Shown: piece by piece, positions 48,416 through 57,281 of the stretch
Layout of the letters: the number at the start of each line of letters is the position of its first letter
Position numbering within the stretch: the first letter of the stretch is position 1
Source: Amycolatopsis sp. NBRC 101858
Lineage (GTDB): Bacteria > Actinomycetota > Actinomycetes > Mycobacteriales > Pseudonocardiaceae
Length of the DNA stretch: 64,000 nucleotides
Direction of reading: 5' to 3'
NCBI RefSeq assembly: GCF_030269325.1
Contig: NZ_BSTD01000005.1
Span: 453,391 to 517,390 of the forward strand
The notes under the pieces: generated by a model
The model's database searches: none
Told to the model about the DNA's origin: nothing
What the model saw: the letters and a program-made list of their open reading frames with translations, nothing else
Program-made: the position numbers and the translations under genes

Positions 48416-50029
48416 ATGCCCAAGCAGATCAGTTTCGACGAGGACGCTCGTCGCGCGCTGGAGCGCGGGGTGAACAAGCTCGCCGACGCGGTCAAGGTCA
48501 CCCTCGGCCCGCGCGGTCGTCACGTCGTGCTCGACAAGAAGTTCGGCGGCCCGACCATCACCCTCGACGGCGTGACCGTCGCCCGGGAGATCGAGCTCGA
48601 CGACCCGTTCGAGAACCTCGGCGCGCAGCTCGCCAAGAGCGTCGCCACCAAGACCAACGACGTCGCCGGTGACGGCACCACGACCGCGACCGTGCTCGCG
48701 CAGTCGCTGGTCAAGGTCGGCCTGCGCAACGTCGCGGCCGGCGCCAACCCGACTTCGATCGGCCGTGGCATCGAGGCCGCCGCGGAGAAGGTCATCGAGG
48801 TCCTCAAGGCCAAGGCCACCCCGGTCAAGGGCCGCGAGAACATCGCCCAGGTCGGCACCGTCACCTCCCGCGACGCCACCATCGGCGCCCTGCTCGGCGA
48901 AGCCGTCGAGAAGGTCGGCGAGGACGGCGTCATCACCATCGAGGAGTCGTCGACCCTGGCGACCGAGCTGGTGATCACCGAGGGCGTCCAGTTCGACAAG
49001 GGTTTCCTCTCGGCGCACTTCGCGACCAACCCGGAGGAGCAGAAGGCGATCCTCGAGGACGCCTACATCCTGCTCGTCCGCGAGAAGGTCTCGTCGCTGG
49101 CCGAGCTGCTGCCGGTCCTCGAGAAGGTCGTCGAGGCCAAGAAGCCGCTGCTCATCATCGCCGAGGACGTCGACGGCGAAGCGCTGTCCACCCTCGTGGT
49201 GAACTCGCTGCGCAAGACGATCACCGCCGTCGCGGTCAAGGCGCCGTTCTTCGGCGACCGCCGCAAGGCGTTCCTGGACGACCTCGCGGTCGTCACCGGC
49301 GGCGAGGTCATCTCCGCGGAGATCGGCCGCAAGCTGGCCGACGTCGACCTCGGCGCGCTGGGCAAGGCCCGCCGCATCGTCGTCACCAAGGACGACACCA
49401 CGATCGTCGACGGTGACGGCTCCAAGGACGCCATCGCCGGGCGGGTCGCGCAGATCCGCAAGGAGATCGAGACGACCGACTCCGACTGGGACCGCGAGAA
49501 GCTGCAGGAGCGGCTCGCGAAGCTCGGCGGCGGCGTCGCGGTGATCCGGGTCGGTGCGGCCACCGAGACCGAGCTCAACGAGCGCAAGCACCGCATCGAG
49601 GACGCCGTGGCTTCGACCAAGGCGGCCGTCGAGGAGGGCATCCTGCCCGGTGGCGGCTCGGCGCTGGTGCACGCGGTCAAGGAGCTCGAAGACGGCCTCG
49701 GCCTCGAAGGCGACGAAGCGACCGGTGTCCGCATCGTGCGCGACGCGCTGTCGGCCCCGCTGTTCTGGATCGCGACCAACGCGGGCCACGAGGGCGCGGT
49801 CATCGTCAACAAGGTCCGGGAGCAGAGCTGGGGCCACGGCTTCAACGCCGCCACCGGCGAGCTGACCGACCTGCTGGCCGCCGGCATCGTCGACCCGGTC
49901 AAGGTGACCCGGTCCGCGGTGGCGAACGCCGCTTCGATCGCGCGGCTCGTGCTGACGACGGAGTCGTCGGTCGTCGAGAAGCCGGTCGAGGAAGAGCCCG
50001 CCGCGGCGGGCCACGGCCACTCGCACTGA
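48416..50029 (+). CDS. groEL1: 60 kDa chaperonin GroEL1, His-tailed paralogue type
   Basis: 537 residues. ATP-binding GDGTTTATVLAQ, VTLGPRGRHVVLDKKFG, EEGILPGGG all present. The C-terminus ends GHGHSH instead of the Gly-Gly-Met repeat of housekeeping GroEL, as in mycobacterial GroEL1, which sits beside groES and is dedicated to particular substrates. A second groEL is therefore expected elsewhere. GAAAGGTAAG precedes the ATG. Confidence 0.95.
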   Translation: MPKQISFDEDARRALERGVNKLADAVKVTLGPRGRHVVLDKKFGGPTITLDGVTVAREIELDDPFENLGAQLAKSVATKTNDVAGDGTTTATVLAQSLVKVGLRNVAAGANPTSIGRGIEAAAEKVIEVLKAKATPVKGRENIAQVGTVTSRDATIGALLGEAVEKVGEDGVITIEESSTLATELVITEGVQFDKGFLSAHFATNPEEQKAILEDAYILLVREKVSSLAELLPVLEKVVEAKKPLLIIAEDVDGEALSTLVVNSLRKTITAVAVKAPFFGDRRKAFLDDLAVVTGGEVISAEIGRKLADVDLGALGKARRIVVTKDDTTIVDGDGSKDAIAGRVAQIRKEIETTDSDWDREKLQERLAKLGGGVAVIRVGAATETELNERKHRIEDAVASTKAAVEEGILPGGGSALVHAVKELEDGLGLEGDEATGVRIVRDALSAPLFWIATNAGHEGAVIVNKVREQSWGHGFNAATGELTDLLAAGIVDPVKVTRSAVANAASIARLVLTTESSVVEKPVEEEPAAAGHGHSH

Positions 50030-50038
50030 TTTGACCGA

Positions 50039-50078
50039 GAAGCGGGGCGGTACTCCTTCGGGAGTGCCGCCCCGCTTC
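50039..50078 (+). terminator. Terminator of groEL1
   Basis: 18-bp stem (50039-50056/50061-50078) with a TTCG loop and one G-U type mismatch, 9 bp after the groEL1 stop. Confidence 0.85.
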
Positions 50079-50099
50079 ACGTCCGGAGCCTGGAAAGCA

Positions 50100-50133
50100 C
50101 GGAGGGCGGCACCCCACCCGGTGCCGCCCTCCG
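50100..50133. terminator. Second terminator, probably for whiB
   Basis: Perfect 14-bp stem (50100-50113/50120-50133) with a 6-nt loop, 15 bp beyond the stop of the minus-strand whiB gene. Convergent with the groEL1 terminator. Confidence 0.8.
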
Positions 50134-50148
50134 ATGTCTGTGGGGCGC

Positions 50149-50451
50149 TCAGCCGCCGGACATGCTGAGCGCGCGTTTGTCGGACTTGATGAGGTGCTCG
50201 CGTTCGGACTCCGAGAGCCCGCCCCAGATGCCGTAGGGCTCGTGCACCGCCAATGCGTGGCTGCGGCACATCTCCAGGACGGGGCAGCTCAGGCAGACCG
50301 CCTTAGCCCTGGCCTCCCGCCGTGCCCGCGCCGGGCCGCGCTCGCCGTCCGGGTGAAAGAAGGACGCGCTGTCCATCCCCCGGCACGACCCTTCGAGCTG
50401 CCAGTCCCACATGTCGGCGTTGGGTCCTGGGAGCCTGCGCGTGTCTGCCAT
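50149..50451 (-). CDS. whiB3: WhiB-family iron-sulfur regulator, WhiB3-like
   Basis: 100 residues. Four cluster Cys: 23, 53, 56 and 62 (CLSCPVLEMC), the turn motif GIWGG (74-78) and a basic tail (KSDKRAL). WhiB proteins bind a [4Fe-4S] cluster, contact the principal sigma factor and respond to redox or nitric oxide. WhiB3 is assigned from position next to groEL1 and near sigD, as in Rv3416. ATG 50451 gives the usual N-terminus; an in-frame extension to 50523 is unlikely. Confidence 0.88.
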   Translation of the reverse strand: MADTRRLPGPNADMWDWQLEGSCRGMDSASFFHPDGERGPARARREARAKAVCLSCPVLEMCRSHALAVHEPYGIWGGLSESEREHLIKSDKRALSMSGG

Positions 50452-50531
50452 CCTGACCGCCTCCGTCAATCGGTCGATGCCGCTAGCTGCTCTGCTGTGG
50501 TGCCGATACTCCATTCGGTGCAACGGCGGTA

Positions 50532-50560
50532 ACGTTAGAAGCGCGCCAATAGTTGTTCAA
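50532..50560 (-). promoter_or_regulatory. whiB promoter
   Basis: On the minus strand TTGAAC (50555-50560), 17-bp spacer, TAACGT (50532-50537). The -10 overlaps the palindrome TAACGTTA. The leader would be about 75 nt. It lies in the gap shared with the divergent MerR-like gene. Confidence 0.6.
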
Positions 50561-50660
50561 GCGATTCGGTTCGATTCAGCCGTTAGGCATCCCCCGGATG
50601 TGTGAGCAGGGGTTTCGCCTCCGGTTGCCGACCGCGCTGGGTGCCTGGATATTGAGGCTC

Positions 50661-51650
50661 GTGGGAGCTGGGTCGGGTACCGAAGAACCCACCCTGCCGG
50701 TGGCCTCGGTCGCCCGCCGGCTCGGGGTCGCGCCGTCCACCCTCCGAACCTGGGACCGCCGCTACGGGCTCGGCCCGAGCCGGCACACCGACGGCCGCCA
50801 CCGCCGCTACGGCAGCTCTGACATCGGCCGGCTGGAACTCATGCAGCGCGCTCTCCTGAGCGGGGCGTCGACGGCCGAAGCCGCGCGCTACGCCCTCGAG
50901 CAGATGCCGCGCTCCGGCCCGCCCCAGCCGGAGGAGCCCGACGAGCCCCCGGGGGTGTCCGGCGCCGACGACGGCCTCGAGGTCCGTTCCCGCCTGGCCC
51001 GCAGGCTGAGCACGGCGGCGCTCGCGATGGACGTGGGCGCGGTCCAGCGCATGCTCGCGGACACGATCACCGAGCTCGGCGTCCTCCCGGCGTGGACGGG
51101 CGTGGTCGAGCCGGTGCTGTCGGCGCTGGGGGCCCGCTGGCGCGGCGCGAGTGCCGGCGCGGAGGTCGAGTACCTGCTGGCGGAGTGCGTGTTCGCGGCG
51201 CTGGTCCGGGCGACCCCGGTGCTCGACGAGCCGCGCAACACGCGCCCGGTGCTGCTGGGGTGCGTCCCGGAAGAGCGCGACTCGATGCCGATGTACGCAC
51301 TGGCGGCGTCGCTGGCCGGCCGCGGCATCGGGGCGCAGCTGTTCGGGGTACCGCTGCCGGCGGAGGTGCTGGCGGTGGCGGTCCGCCGCAGCGCCCCGGC
51401 GGCGGTGGTGCTCTGGGCGCACCGGCGCGGGGTGGCGGACACCAGGTTGTTCGCGCGGGTGTCGCGGGGGAGGCAGCGGAGCCGGCTGTTCGCGTGCGGG
51501 CCGGGGTGGGACCCGGCGGGGCTGCCCGACAAGGTGGAGCTGCTGGCGGACCTGCCGGGGGCCGCGGACCGCATCGAGCACGTCCTGGTCGGGGCCCGCC
51601 TCGGTCGCGAGTTCGGCGAGGATCCTGATCTTGTCGGTGGTAACCGCTAG
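50661..51650 (+). CDS. MerR-type regulator with a B12-binding-like C-terminal domain
   Basis: 329 residues from GTG 50661; upstream in-frame starts (50553, 50598) are possible but add a non-conserved segment. Residues ~10-70 are a MerR winged helix (VASVARRLGVAPSTLRTWDR, RHRRYGSSDIGRL). Residues ~125-320 have the CarH/LitR layout: a helical cap then a Rossmann-like half (RPVLLGCVPEERDSMPMYAL). The cobalamin-ligand motif DxHxxG is absent, so it probably does not bind B12 in the usual way. Between whiB and sigD, so it may join sporulation or stress control. Confidence 0.8.
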   Translation: MGAGSGTEEPTLPVASVARRLGVAPSTLRTWDRRYGLGPSRHTDGRHRRYGSSDIGRLELMQRALLSGASTAEAARYALEQMPRSGPPQPEEPDEPPGVSGADDGLEVRSRLARRLSTAALAMDVGAVQRMLADTITELGVLPAWTGVVEPVLSALGARWRGASAGAEVEYLLAECVFAALVRATPVLDEPRNTRPVLLGCVPEERDSMPMYALAASLAGRGIGAQLFGVPLPAEVLAVAVRRSAPAAVVLWAHRRGVADTRLFARVSRGRQRSRLFACGPGWDPAGLPDKVELLADLPGAADRIEHVLVGARLGREFGEDPDLVGGNR

Positions 51651-51659
51651 AAAGGACGG

Positions 51660-52514
51660 GTGCACGAACCCGCCCTCCGGGCCGCCGCGTTCGGCAGCGA
51701 CCCGCTGCCCGATCCCGCCGTCGTGCGCGGTGCCGGTACCCCCAGGGCGCGGCTGCTGGCCGCGATCGTGCTCGGCGCCCAGGGGCGGTACGCGGCCGCC
51801 GCGGCGCTCCTGGACGTCCTCAGGCGGGCGGGCGACCCTCTCCACGCCTCCCTCGCCGCCAGCACCCTCGCCGCCCACCGGCGGCAGCTGGGCGGGCACC
51901 GGCAGGCCCGTGCCCTCGACGGCGAGGCCTTCGCGAAAGCCGCCGGCCGAGCGAGCGACCCGGACCCCGACGGCCTCGACGCGGCAGGCGCGCGGGCCGA
52001 CGCCCTGCTCGGCCTGGCCGCCGACAACCTCGCCCTCGGGCGCCTCCGGGCCGCCCGGAGGCTCGCGGAGCGTGCAACGGCCGAGGACGCCGGCTGGCGG
52101 GCCCGGGTCCGCGGTGGCTGGGTCGGCGCCGAGATCGAGCTCGCCGCAGGTCAGGGCGCCGCCGCCGTGCCGCACGCCGAGCGCGCTTTCGAAACGGCCC
52201 AGGCCCGCGGTGCGCGGCGGCACACCGTGAAATCCGGGATAGTGCTGGCCGTGGCCTTGCGCGCCGCCGGGGCGCCCGATCACCAGAACATTTCGGACGG
52301 CCTTGTCGGAAAGGCAATGGCGACGGCCGAGGAATGCGAACTCCTTTCACTTTTGTGGCCCGCAGCCCTGGTCATGGCCGATCTGCGCCCAGGACACGCC
52401 GAGGAGTATCGATTCAGAGTGGCCGAGGTGTTGCACGCAGTGTTACGAAGCGCAGATCCTTGCGGGAGGAGGATCGCGGGGGAATCACCATGGGTCCCGG
52501 CCCCGGGTGGTTGA
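51660..52514 (+). CDS. Helical-repeat hypothetical protein (Rv3415c-like position)
   Basis: 284 residues from GTG 51660 with GAAAGGA upstream, 9 bp after the MerR-like gene, so co-transcribed. Built from repeated Ala/Arg/Leu-rich helix pairs in the manner of TPR arrays (RLLAAIVLGAQGRYAAAAAL, ADALLGLAADNLALGRLRAA). No catalytic motif. Sits where Rv3415c lies in M. tuberculosis. Possible protein-protein scaffold. Confidence 0.7.
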   Translation: MHEPALRAAAFGSDPLPDPAVVRGAGTPRARLLAAIVLGAQGRYAAAAALLDVLRRAGDPLHASLAASTLAAHRRQLGGHRQARALDGEAFAKAAGRASDPDPDGLDAAGARADALLGLAADNLALGRLRAARRLAERATAEDAGWRARVRGGWVGAEIELAAGQGAAAVPHAERAFETAQARGARRHTVKSGIVLAVALRAAGAPDHQNISDGLVGKAMATAEECELLSLLWPAALVMADLRPGHAEEYRFRVAEVLHAVLRSADPCGRRIAGESPWVPAPGG

Positions 52515-52645
52515 GCCGTCGGAATGGGGTGTTCCGGCATCCGGGCTAAGAAACTTCAAAAAAAGCCACCGGATCGTGTCAAGGTTCGGGCTAAAGCGTC
52601 CGATAGGGGAAGTGGAATGTCACCCGGCTGCAGGAAGGAAACCCC

Positions 52646-53242
52646 GTGACGACGGTCTTGATCTGCGACGACCGACGCAGTGTCCGTGAAGGGCTCACCC
52701 GAGTGATGTCCGCGGTCCCTGGGGTCAGTCGCATCGACTGCGTAGCGCACGGTGACGAGCTGCTGGCCCGGTACTCCCGTCAGCCCGTCGACGTCGTGCT
52801 GGTCGGAACGCAACGCGCGGTTCCGACAGGTGTCGAAGCCACTCGACGGCTCGTCTCCGCGAACCCCCAGGCGAACGTCATCGTCTTCGGCGCCCCGGAC
52901 GACGCGGGCAGCATCGCCGCCGCGATCGCCGGCGGTGCCCGTGGCTACCTCCGCTGGGACGCGTCCCGGCCGGAGCTGGTCGCCGCACTGGCCCACACCC
53001 TGGCGAGCACCTCGGTGCCCGCGCCCCGTCAGCCGTCCGACCCGGGCGTCCAGCTGACCGAGCGCGAGCTTCAGGTGCTCCGCGGGATGAGCCAGGGCAA
53101 GAGCAACGGCCAGATCGGCCGCGAGCTCTACCTGTCCGAGGACACGGTCAAGACCCACGCCCGGCGGCTGTTCCGCAAGCTCGGCGTGCGCGACCGCGCG
53201 CAGGCCGTGGCGCACGGCTTCCGCCGCGGCCTGGTCAGCTGA
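52646..53242 (+). CDS. LuxR/NarL-type response regulator with an atypical receiver
   Basis: 198 residues. The receiver (~1-115) keeps the acid pair Asp8-Asp9 but has Gly54 (VVLVGTQRAV) where the phospho-acceptor Asp belongs, so it is not controlled by ordinary phosphorylation. Linker, then a LuxR HTH (~135-195; LTERELQVLRGMSQGKSNGQ and DTVKTHARRLFRKLGV). No kinase nearby. GTG 52646 follows AGGAAGGA. Transcribed alone, ending at a strong hairpin. Confidence 0.92.
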   Translation: MTTVLICDDRRSVREGLTRVMSAVPGVSRIDCVAHGDELLARYSRQPVDVVLVGTQRAVPTGVEATRRLVSANPQANVIVFGAPDDAGSIAAAIAGGARGYLRWDASRPELVAALAHTLASTSVPAPRQPSDPGVQLTERELQVLRGMSQGKSNGQIGRELYLSEDTVKTHARRLFRKLGVRDRAQAVAHGFRRGLVS

Positions 53243-53293
53243 CCCGTTCTCGCGGCATCTCCCCGATCCTGACGGCCGGAATACAGGTGACGA

Positions 53294-53320
53294 CGGGCCA
53301 GGGCGCACCGCCCTGGCCCG
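53294..53320 (+). terminator. Hairpin after the response-regulator gene
   Basis: Perfect 12-bp stem (53294-53305/53309-53320) with a CAC loop; ACAGGT (53283-53288) and ACCTGT (53322-53327) extend it outside an internal loop. No T-run follows. Confidence 0.65.
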
Positions 53321-53634
53321 TACCTGTGTGGTCCCCATCACACTCCGGCGCCCATCCGGGCAGCCCCGGGACGAAATCCCGTCCCGGCACCCCGTCCCTC
53401 CGACGGTTCTCGTACCCGTGACGTCGTTCACTCGTTGTATCGACGATATCGATCGCGGGTCAGCACGATAATCCGTATTTCCGCGCCTCCAGGCGGTGCG
53501 GCGCGCCGGGGAGCACCGCGCGCGCCGGTCCGAAGGTGGCCGAAGGTACGGTAGCGGTCACCGGTTCGAGGTGGAGGCGACCACGGGCCGGGTTCTTTGC
53601 ACACCTACGCGTAACACTGGGACTGTTGTCTGCG
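53321..53634. promoter_or_regulatory. Intergenic region upstream of sigD
   Basis: About 310 bp with no supported gene. It contains ATCGACGATATCGATCG-type palindromic sequence near 53440-53456 and must include the sigD promoter; no consensus box pair was recognised. A frame on the plus strand is open from 53536 but lacks a binding site and family similarity. Confidence 0.4.
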
Positions 53635-54207
53635 ATGGCCAATGTGGGGGATGGACTGGATGAACCGGTCGCCGCTGCTGTCGAGGGAGATCCCCAGGCA
53701 GTGGAGCGGTTGCTGGCTGCTATCCGTCCACTGGTAGTGCGGTATTGCCGCGCCCGGGTTGGCAGGCAGGAGCGATCCTTCGCTTCGGCGGACGACGTTG
53801 CGCAGGAGGTGTGTCTCGCGGTGCTAACGGCATTGCCCTCGTACCGCGACCAAGGCCGTCCGTTCCTGGCCTTCGTCTACGGGATCGCCCAGCACAAGGT
53901 GGCCGACGCGCACCGCGCGGCGGCGCGCAACCGGGCCGAGCCGGTGGCCGAGATCCCCGACGAGGTCGAAGGCGGGGTCGGTCCCGAGCAGCGGGCGCTG
54001 CAAGGTGAACTGAACGAGCGGATGTCCCAGTTGTTGCAGGTGCTGCCGGACAAGCAGCGGGAGATCGTGGTGCTGAGGGTGGTCGTCGGACTGTCGGCGG
54101 AAGAGACCGCGGACGCCGTGGGGTCGACCCCCGGCGCCGTCCGCGTCGCCCAGCACCGCGCCCTCGCGCGGCTGAGAAAGGTCCTGGCCGCGGAGGAGGT
54201 GATCTGA
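53635..54207 (+). CDS. sigD: RNA polymerase sigma factor SigD (ECF/group 4 type)
   Basis: 190 residues from ATG 53635. Region 2 (~30-100; SADDVAQEVCLAVLTALPSY, FVYGIAQHKVADAHR) and region 4 (~135-188; LPDKQREIVVLRVVVGLSAE, ending VRVAQHRALARLRKVL). Directs RNA polymerase to its regulon. The anti-sigma gene starts at the next base, with the SD GAGGAGGTGATCT inside the sigD end. Position matches Rv3414c. Confidence 0.92.
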   Translation: MANVGDGLDEPVAAAVEGDPQAVERLLAAIRPLVVRYCRARVGRQERSFASADDVAQEVCLAVLTALPSYRDQGRPFLAFVYGIAQHKVADAHRAAARNRAEPVAEIPDEVEGGVGPEQRALQGELNERMSQLLQVLPDKQREIVVLRVVVGLSAEETADAVGSTPGAVRVAQHRALARLRKVLAAEEVI

Positions 54208-55146
54208 GTGACCGGTCACGAGAAGGGCTACGAGCCCGACGACGTGTTCGCCAGTGGCTTGTCGTCGTCGGAGGCGGAGTTCGCCGCCGATCTGTCGGCG
54301 GTCCAAGCGGACGACGCGCTGCTCGACGCTCTCGGCGGGTCCGACCCGGCGCTGGCCGACGGTCTCGGCGACCAGGAGCTCAACGCGTTGCTGGTGGCGT
54401 GGCGAAGAGACATCGACAGTGAGCCGCTGGCCGAACTGGTCGACGTCGACACCGCTGTGCGGACCGTCACCACCGCGAGCCTCGCGAAGCAGCACGCTTC
54501 GAGCGGACGCCGCCGCAGGCTGCTCGTCCCGGTCGCCGTCGCCGCCGCCGTGCTGGCGATCGCGTTCACCGGCACCGGGCTGGCCGCGCGCTCCGCGCAA
54601 CCCGGCGACACCCTGTGGGGCCTGGCGAAGGTCCTGTACTCCGATCACACCCGCTCGGTCGAGGCGGCCGCGAACGCGAAGCTCGACCTCGAGAAGGCGA
54701 ACCTGGCCATCGCCGGCGGCAACCTCGACGCCGCCCGCGAAGCCCTCGACGCCGCCCAGGCCGCGTTGTCGCAGGTCAGCGACGAGGACAACCGCGACCA
54801 GCTGATGGAGCAGCACCGGCAGCTCGCCGCGCAGCTCCAGAACCCGGACGCGCCGGTCCAGGGCCCGATCCAGACTTCTTCGCCGCAGGTCCCGCCCGGC
54901 GGAGCCACGTCGTCGCAGGTGCCGCCGGCCGGCTCGGCGACGTCCATCCCGGGCAGCGGCAGCGGCACGACCAGCCTGCCGGGCACCGGGACGCCTACCC
55001 CGACGCCCCCGCCGCCGACCACCACGCCGCCGCCGCCGACCACCGAGCCGCCGCCGACCAGCACGGCCGCGAGCGGCAACGACCCCGGCACGAACACGGG
55101 ACGCAGCGAGTCCGCCGGTCAGCAGAGCGTCGGCGAAGGTCAGTAG
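54208..55146 (+). CDS. rsdA: Membrane anti-sigma factor, RsdA-like
   Basis: 312 residues from GTG 54208. Cytoplasmic N-terminus (1-100) includes the short acidic helix that RsdA uses to hold SigD; there is no zinc-binding HxxxCxxC. One transmembrane helix (105-128), a helical external part (~150-215) and a long Pro/Thr/Ser/Gly tail (~225-300). Controlled release would occur by proteolysis. Paired with sigD as Rv3413c with Rv3414c. Confidence 0.88.
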   Translation: MTGHEKGYEPDDVFASGLSSSEAEFAADLSAVQADDALLDALGGSDPALADGLGDQELNALLVAWRRDIDSEPLAELVDVDTAVRTVTTASLAKQHASSGRRRRLLVPVAVAAAVLAIAFTGTGLAARSAQPGDTLWGLAKVLYSDHTRSVEAAANAKLDLEKANLAIAGGNLDAAREALDAAQAALSQVSDEDNRDQLMEQHRQLAAQLQNPDAPVQGPIQTSSPQVPPGGATSSQVPPAGSATSIPGSGSGTTSLPGTGTPTPTPPPPTTTPPPPTTEPPPTSTAASGNDPGTNTGRSESAGQQSVGEGQ

Positions 55147-55162
55147 GACCCAAGACACGGAA

Positions 55163-55192
55163 AAGCCCTGGTGAGCAAGCTCACCAGGGCTT
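55163..55192. terminator. Bidirectional terminator between rsdA and the DUF5319 gene
   Basis: Perfect 13-bp stem (55163-55175/55180-55192) with a CAAG loop; AAAAG before and CTTCTTC after serve both strands. Confidence 0.85.
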
Positions 55193-55202
55193 CTTCGTGG
55201 GG

Positions 55203-55589
55203 TCAGTAGGCGCTTTCGTTGGCCGTCACGCCGTCGGCGAAGCCCCGGCAGTAGTCCCAGCTCACGTAGTCGCCGGGGTTCGGGTCGTAGGCCGGCTCGT
55301 GCGGGCGCATCCGCCCGTCGGCCAGCAGCTGCTCCAGGCTGGCCCGCAGGAGGTGCCAGTCGTGGTAGTGCGGTTCGTCGCACTCGCCGCAGTCGACGAC
55401 GATCCCGCGAACCCCGCGAGGCTCGAGGAGTGCCTGGTAGACGGCCAGATCGGAGAGATCGGCCAGCAGCTCGGTGCGTTCGGAGTCGCTGATCGGCTCG
55501 TCCAGGCGTTCCTCGTCGACGAGGAACGCCCGGGCCGGGTCGTCCGGGTCGTCCGCGAACGGGTCTGGAGGCAGGACATCATGCGCCAC
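55203..55589 (-). CDS. DUF5319 family protein (Rv3412-like)
   Basis: 128 residues from GTG 55589 (a GTG at 55598 is an alternative). Acidic, with the conserved start LPPDPFADDPDDP, a central CGECDEPHYHDWHLL motif whose Cys and His could bind metal, and the end VSWDYCRGFADG. Function unknown. Always found between the sigD pair and guaB in this group; divergent from guaB. Confidence 0.85.
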   Translation of the reverse strand: MAHDVLPPDPFADDPDDPARAFLVDEERLDEPISDSERTELLADLSDLAVYQALLEPRGVRGIVVDCGECDEPHYHDWHLLRASLEQLLADGRMRPHEPAYDPNPGDYVSWDYCRGFADGVTANESAY

Positions 55590-55746
55590 GGCCTGCACGG
55601 TACCGGGCGGTCCCCGCGGCTCGCCCACCGCCCGGGGCGGGCCCACGCGGCGGATATCATGAGGGGAAGGCTCCGAGTCGTCAGTTGATCTTGATTTGAC
55701 CACGGCGACCCCGCTCATCCCGCGTCAGGAAGGCCCTTCACCCGCT

Positions 55747-57258
55747 ATGACCAGCGACGGCATCACCACCCCCATGCCGGCCAAGTTCGCCATGCTCGGC
55801 CTGACCTTCGACGACGTGCTGCTGCTGCCCGCCGAATCGGACGTCGTGCCCAGCGGGGTGGACACGAGCACCCGGCTGAGCCGGAACATCACCCTCGGCA
55901 TCCCGCTGGTCTCCGCCGCGATGGACACCGTCACTGAGGCGCGGATGGCGATCGCCATGGCCCGCCAGGGCGGCATCGGCGTGCTCCAGCGCAACCTCCC
56001 GATCGACGAGCAGGCGGCCGCCGTCGAGGTCGTGAAGCGGTCCGAGGCGGGCATGGTCACCGACCCGGTCACCTGCTCGCCCGACGCGACGCTGGCCGAG
56101 GTCGACGCCCTGTGCGCGAAGTTCCGCATCTCCGGGGTCCCGGTGGCCGACGCGTCCGGCGCGCTGGTGGGCATCATCACCAACCGCGACATGCGCTTCG
56201 AGGTCGACCACAGCCGCCCGGTGTCCGAGGTCATGACCAAGGCGCCGCTGGTCACCGCCCAGGTCGGCGTGTCCGCGGACGCCGCGCTCGGCCTGCTGCG
56301 CCGGCACAAGATCGAGAAGCTGCCGATCGTCGACGGCGCGGGCAAGCTGCGCGGGCTGATCACGGTCAAGGACTTCGTGAAGACCGAGCAGTACCCGAAG
56401 GCGACGAAGGACCCGGACGGCCGCCTGATCGTCGGTGCCGCGGTCGGCGTCGGCCCGGACGGGCACAAGCGCGCGATGGCGCTGGCCGACGCGGGCGTCG
56501 ACGTCCTGATGGTCGACACGGCGCACGGGCACTCCCGCGCGGTCGTCGAGACCGTCTCGCTGCTGAAGAAGGAGCTCGGCGACGCGGTCGACATCGTCGG
56601 CGGCAACGTCGCGACCCGGGCGGGCGCGCAGGCGCTGGTCGACGCGGGCGCGGACGGCGTCAAGGTCGGGGTCGGCCCGGGCTCCATCTGCACCACCCGG
56701 ATCGTCGCGGGTGTCGGCGTCCCGCAGATCTCCGCGATCTACGAGGCCGACCAGGCGTGCCGCCCGGCGGGCGTCCCGGTGATCGGTGACGGCGGCATCC
56801 AGTACTCCGGTGACATCGCGAAGGCGATCGCGTCCGGCGCGTCCACGGTGATGCTGGGCAGCCTGCTGGCCGGCACCGCCGAGTCGCCCGGTGACCTGAT
56901 CCTGGTCAACGGCAAGCAGTTCAAGGTCTACCGCGGCATGGGCTCGCTCGGCGCGATGCAGTCGCGCGGCCAGGCGAAGTCGTACTCCAAGGACCGCTAC
57001 GCCCAGGACGACGTGCTGAGCGAGGACAAGCTGGTCCCCGAAGGCATCGAAGGCCGCATCCCGTTCCGCGGGCCGCTGGCCAACGTCGTGCACCAGCTCG
57101 TCGGCGGCCTGCGTTCGGGAATGGGCTACGCGGGCGCGAACACGATCGCCGAGCTGCAGGAGGCCCAGCTGGTCCGGATCACCGCGGCCGGCCTCAAGGA
57201 GAGCCACCCGCACGACATCACGATGACCGTCGAGGCCCCGAACTACACGACGCGTTAG
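55747..57258 (+). CDS. guaB: Inosine-5'-monophosphate dehydrogenase
   Basis: 503 residues. Oxidises IMP to XMP with NAD, the committed step to guanine nucleotides. TIM barrel interrupted by two CBS domains (~100-220), catalytic Cys315 in GPGSICTTRIVAG, and the flap motif near SRGQAKSYSKDRY. ATG 55747 gives the usual start (GLTFDDVLLLP from residue 18). Equivalent to GuaB2 (Rv3411c). A perfect palindrome follows the stop. Confidence 0.97.
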   Translation: MTSDGITTPMPAKFAMLGLTFDDVLLLPAESDVVPSGVDTSTRLSRNITLGIPLVSAAMDTVTEARMAIAMARQGGIGVLQRNLPIDEQAAAVEVVKRSEAGMVTDPVTCSPDATLAEVDALCAKFRISGVPVADASGALVGIITNRDMRFEVDHSRPVSEVMTKAPLVTAQVGVSADAALGLLRRHKIEKLPIVDGAGKLRGLITVKDFVKTEQYPKATKDPDGRLIVGAAVGVGPDGHKRAMALADAGVDVLMVDTAHGHSRAVVETVSLLKKELGDAVDIVGGNVATRAGAQALVDAGADGVKVGVGPGSICTTRIVAGVGVPQISAIYEADQACRPAGVPVIGDGGIQYSGDIAKAIASGASTVMLGSLLAGTAESPGDLILVNGKQFKVYRGMGSLGAMQSRGQAKSYSKDRYAQDDVLSEDKLVPEGIEGRIPFRGPLANVVHQLVGGLRSGMGYAGANTIAELQEAQLVRITAAGLKESHPHDITMTVEAPNYTTR

Positions 57259-57281
57259 TCCGCCCTTTCGATCGTTCCCTC

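Noticed and set aside
53460..53642. 60-codon minus-strand frame upstream of sigD
   Set aside because: No binding site and no recognisable protein; overlaps the likely sigD promoter.
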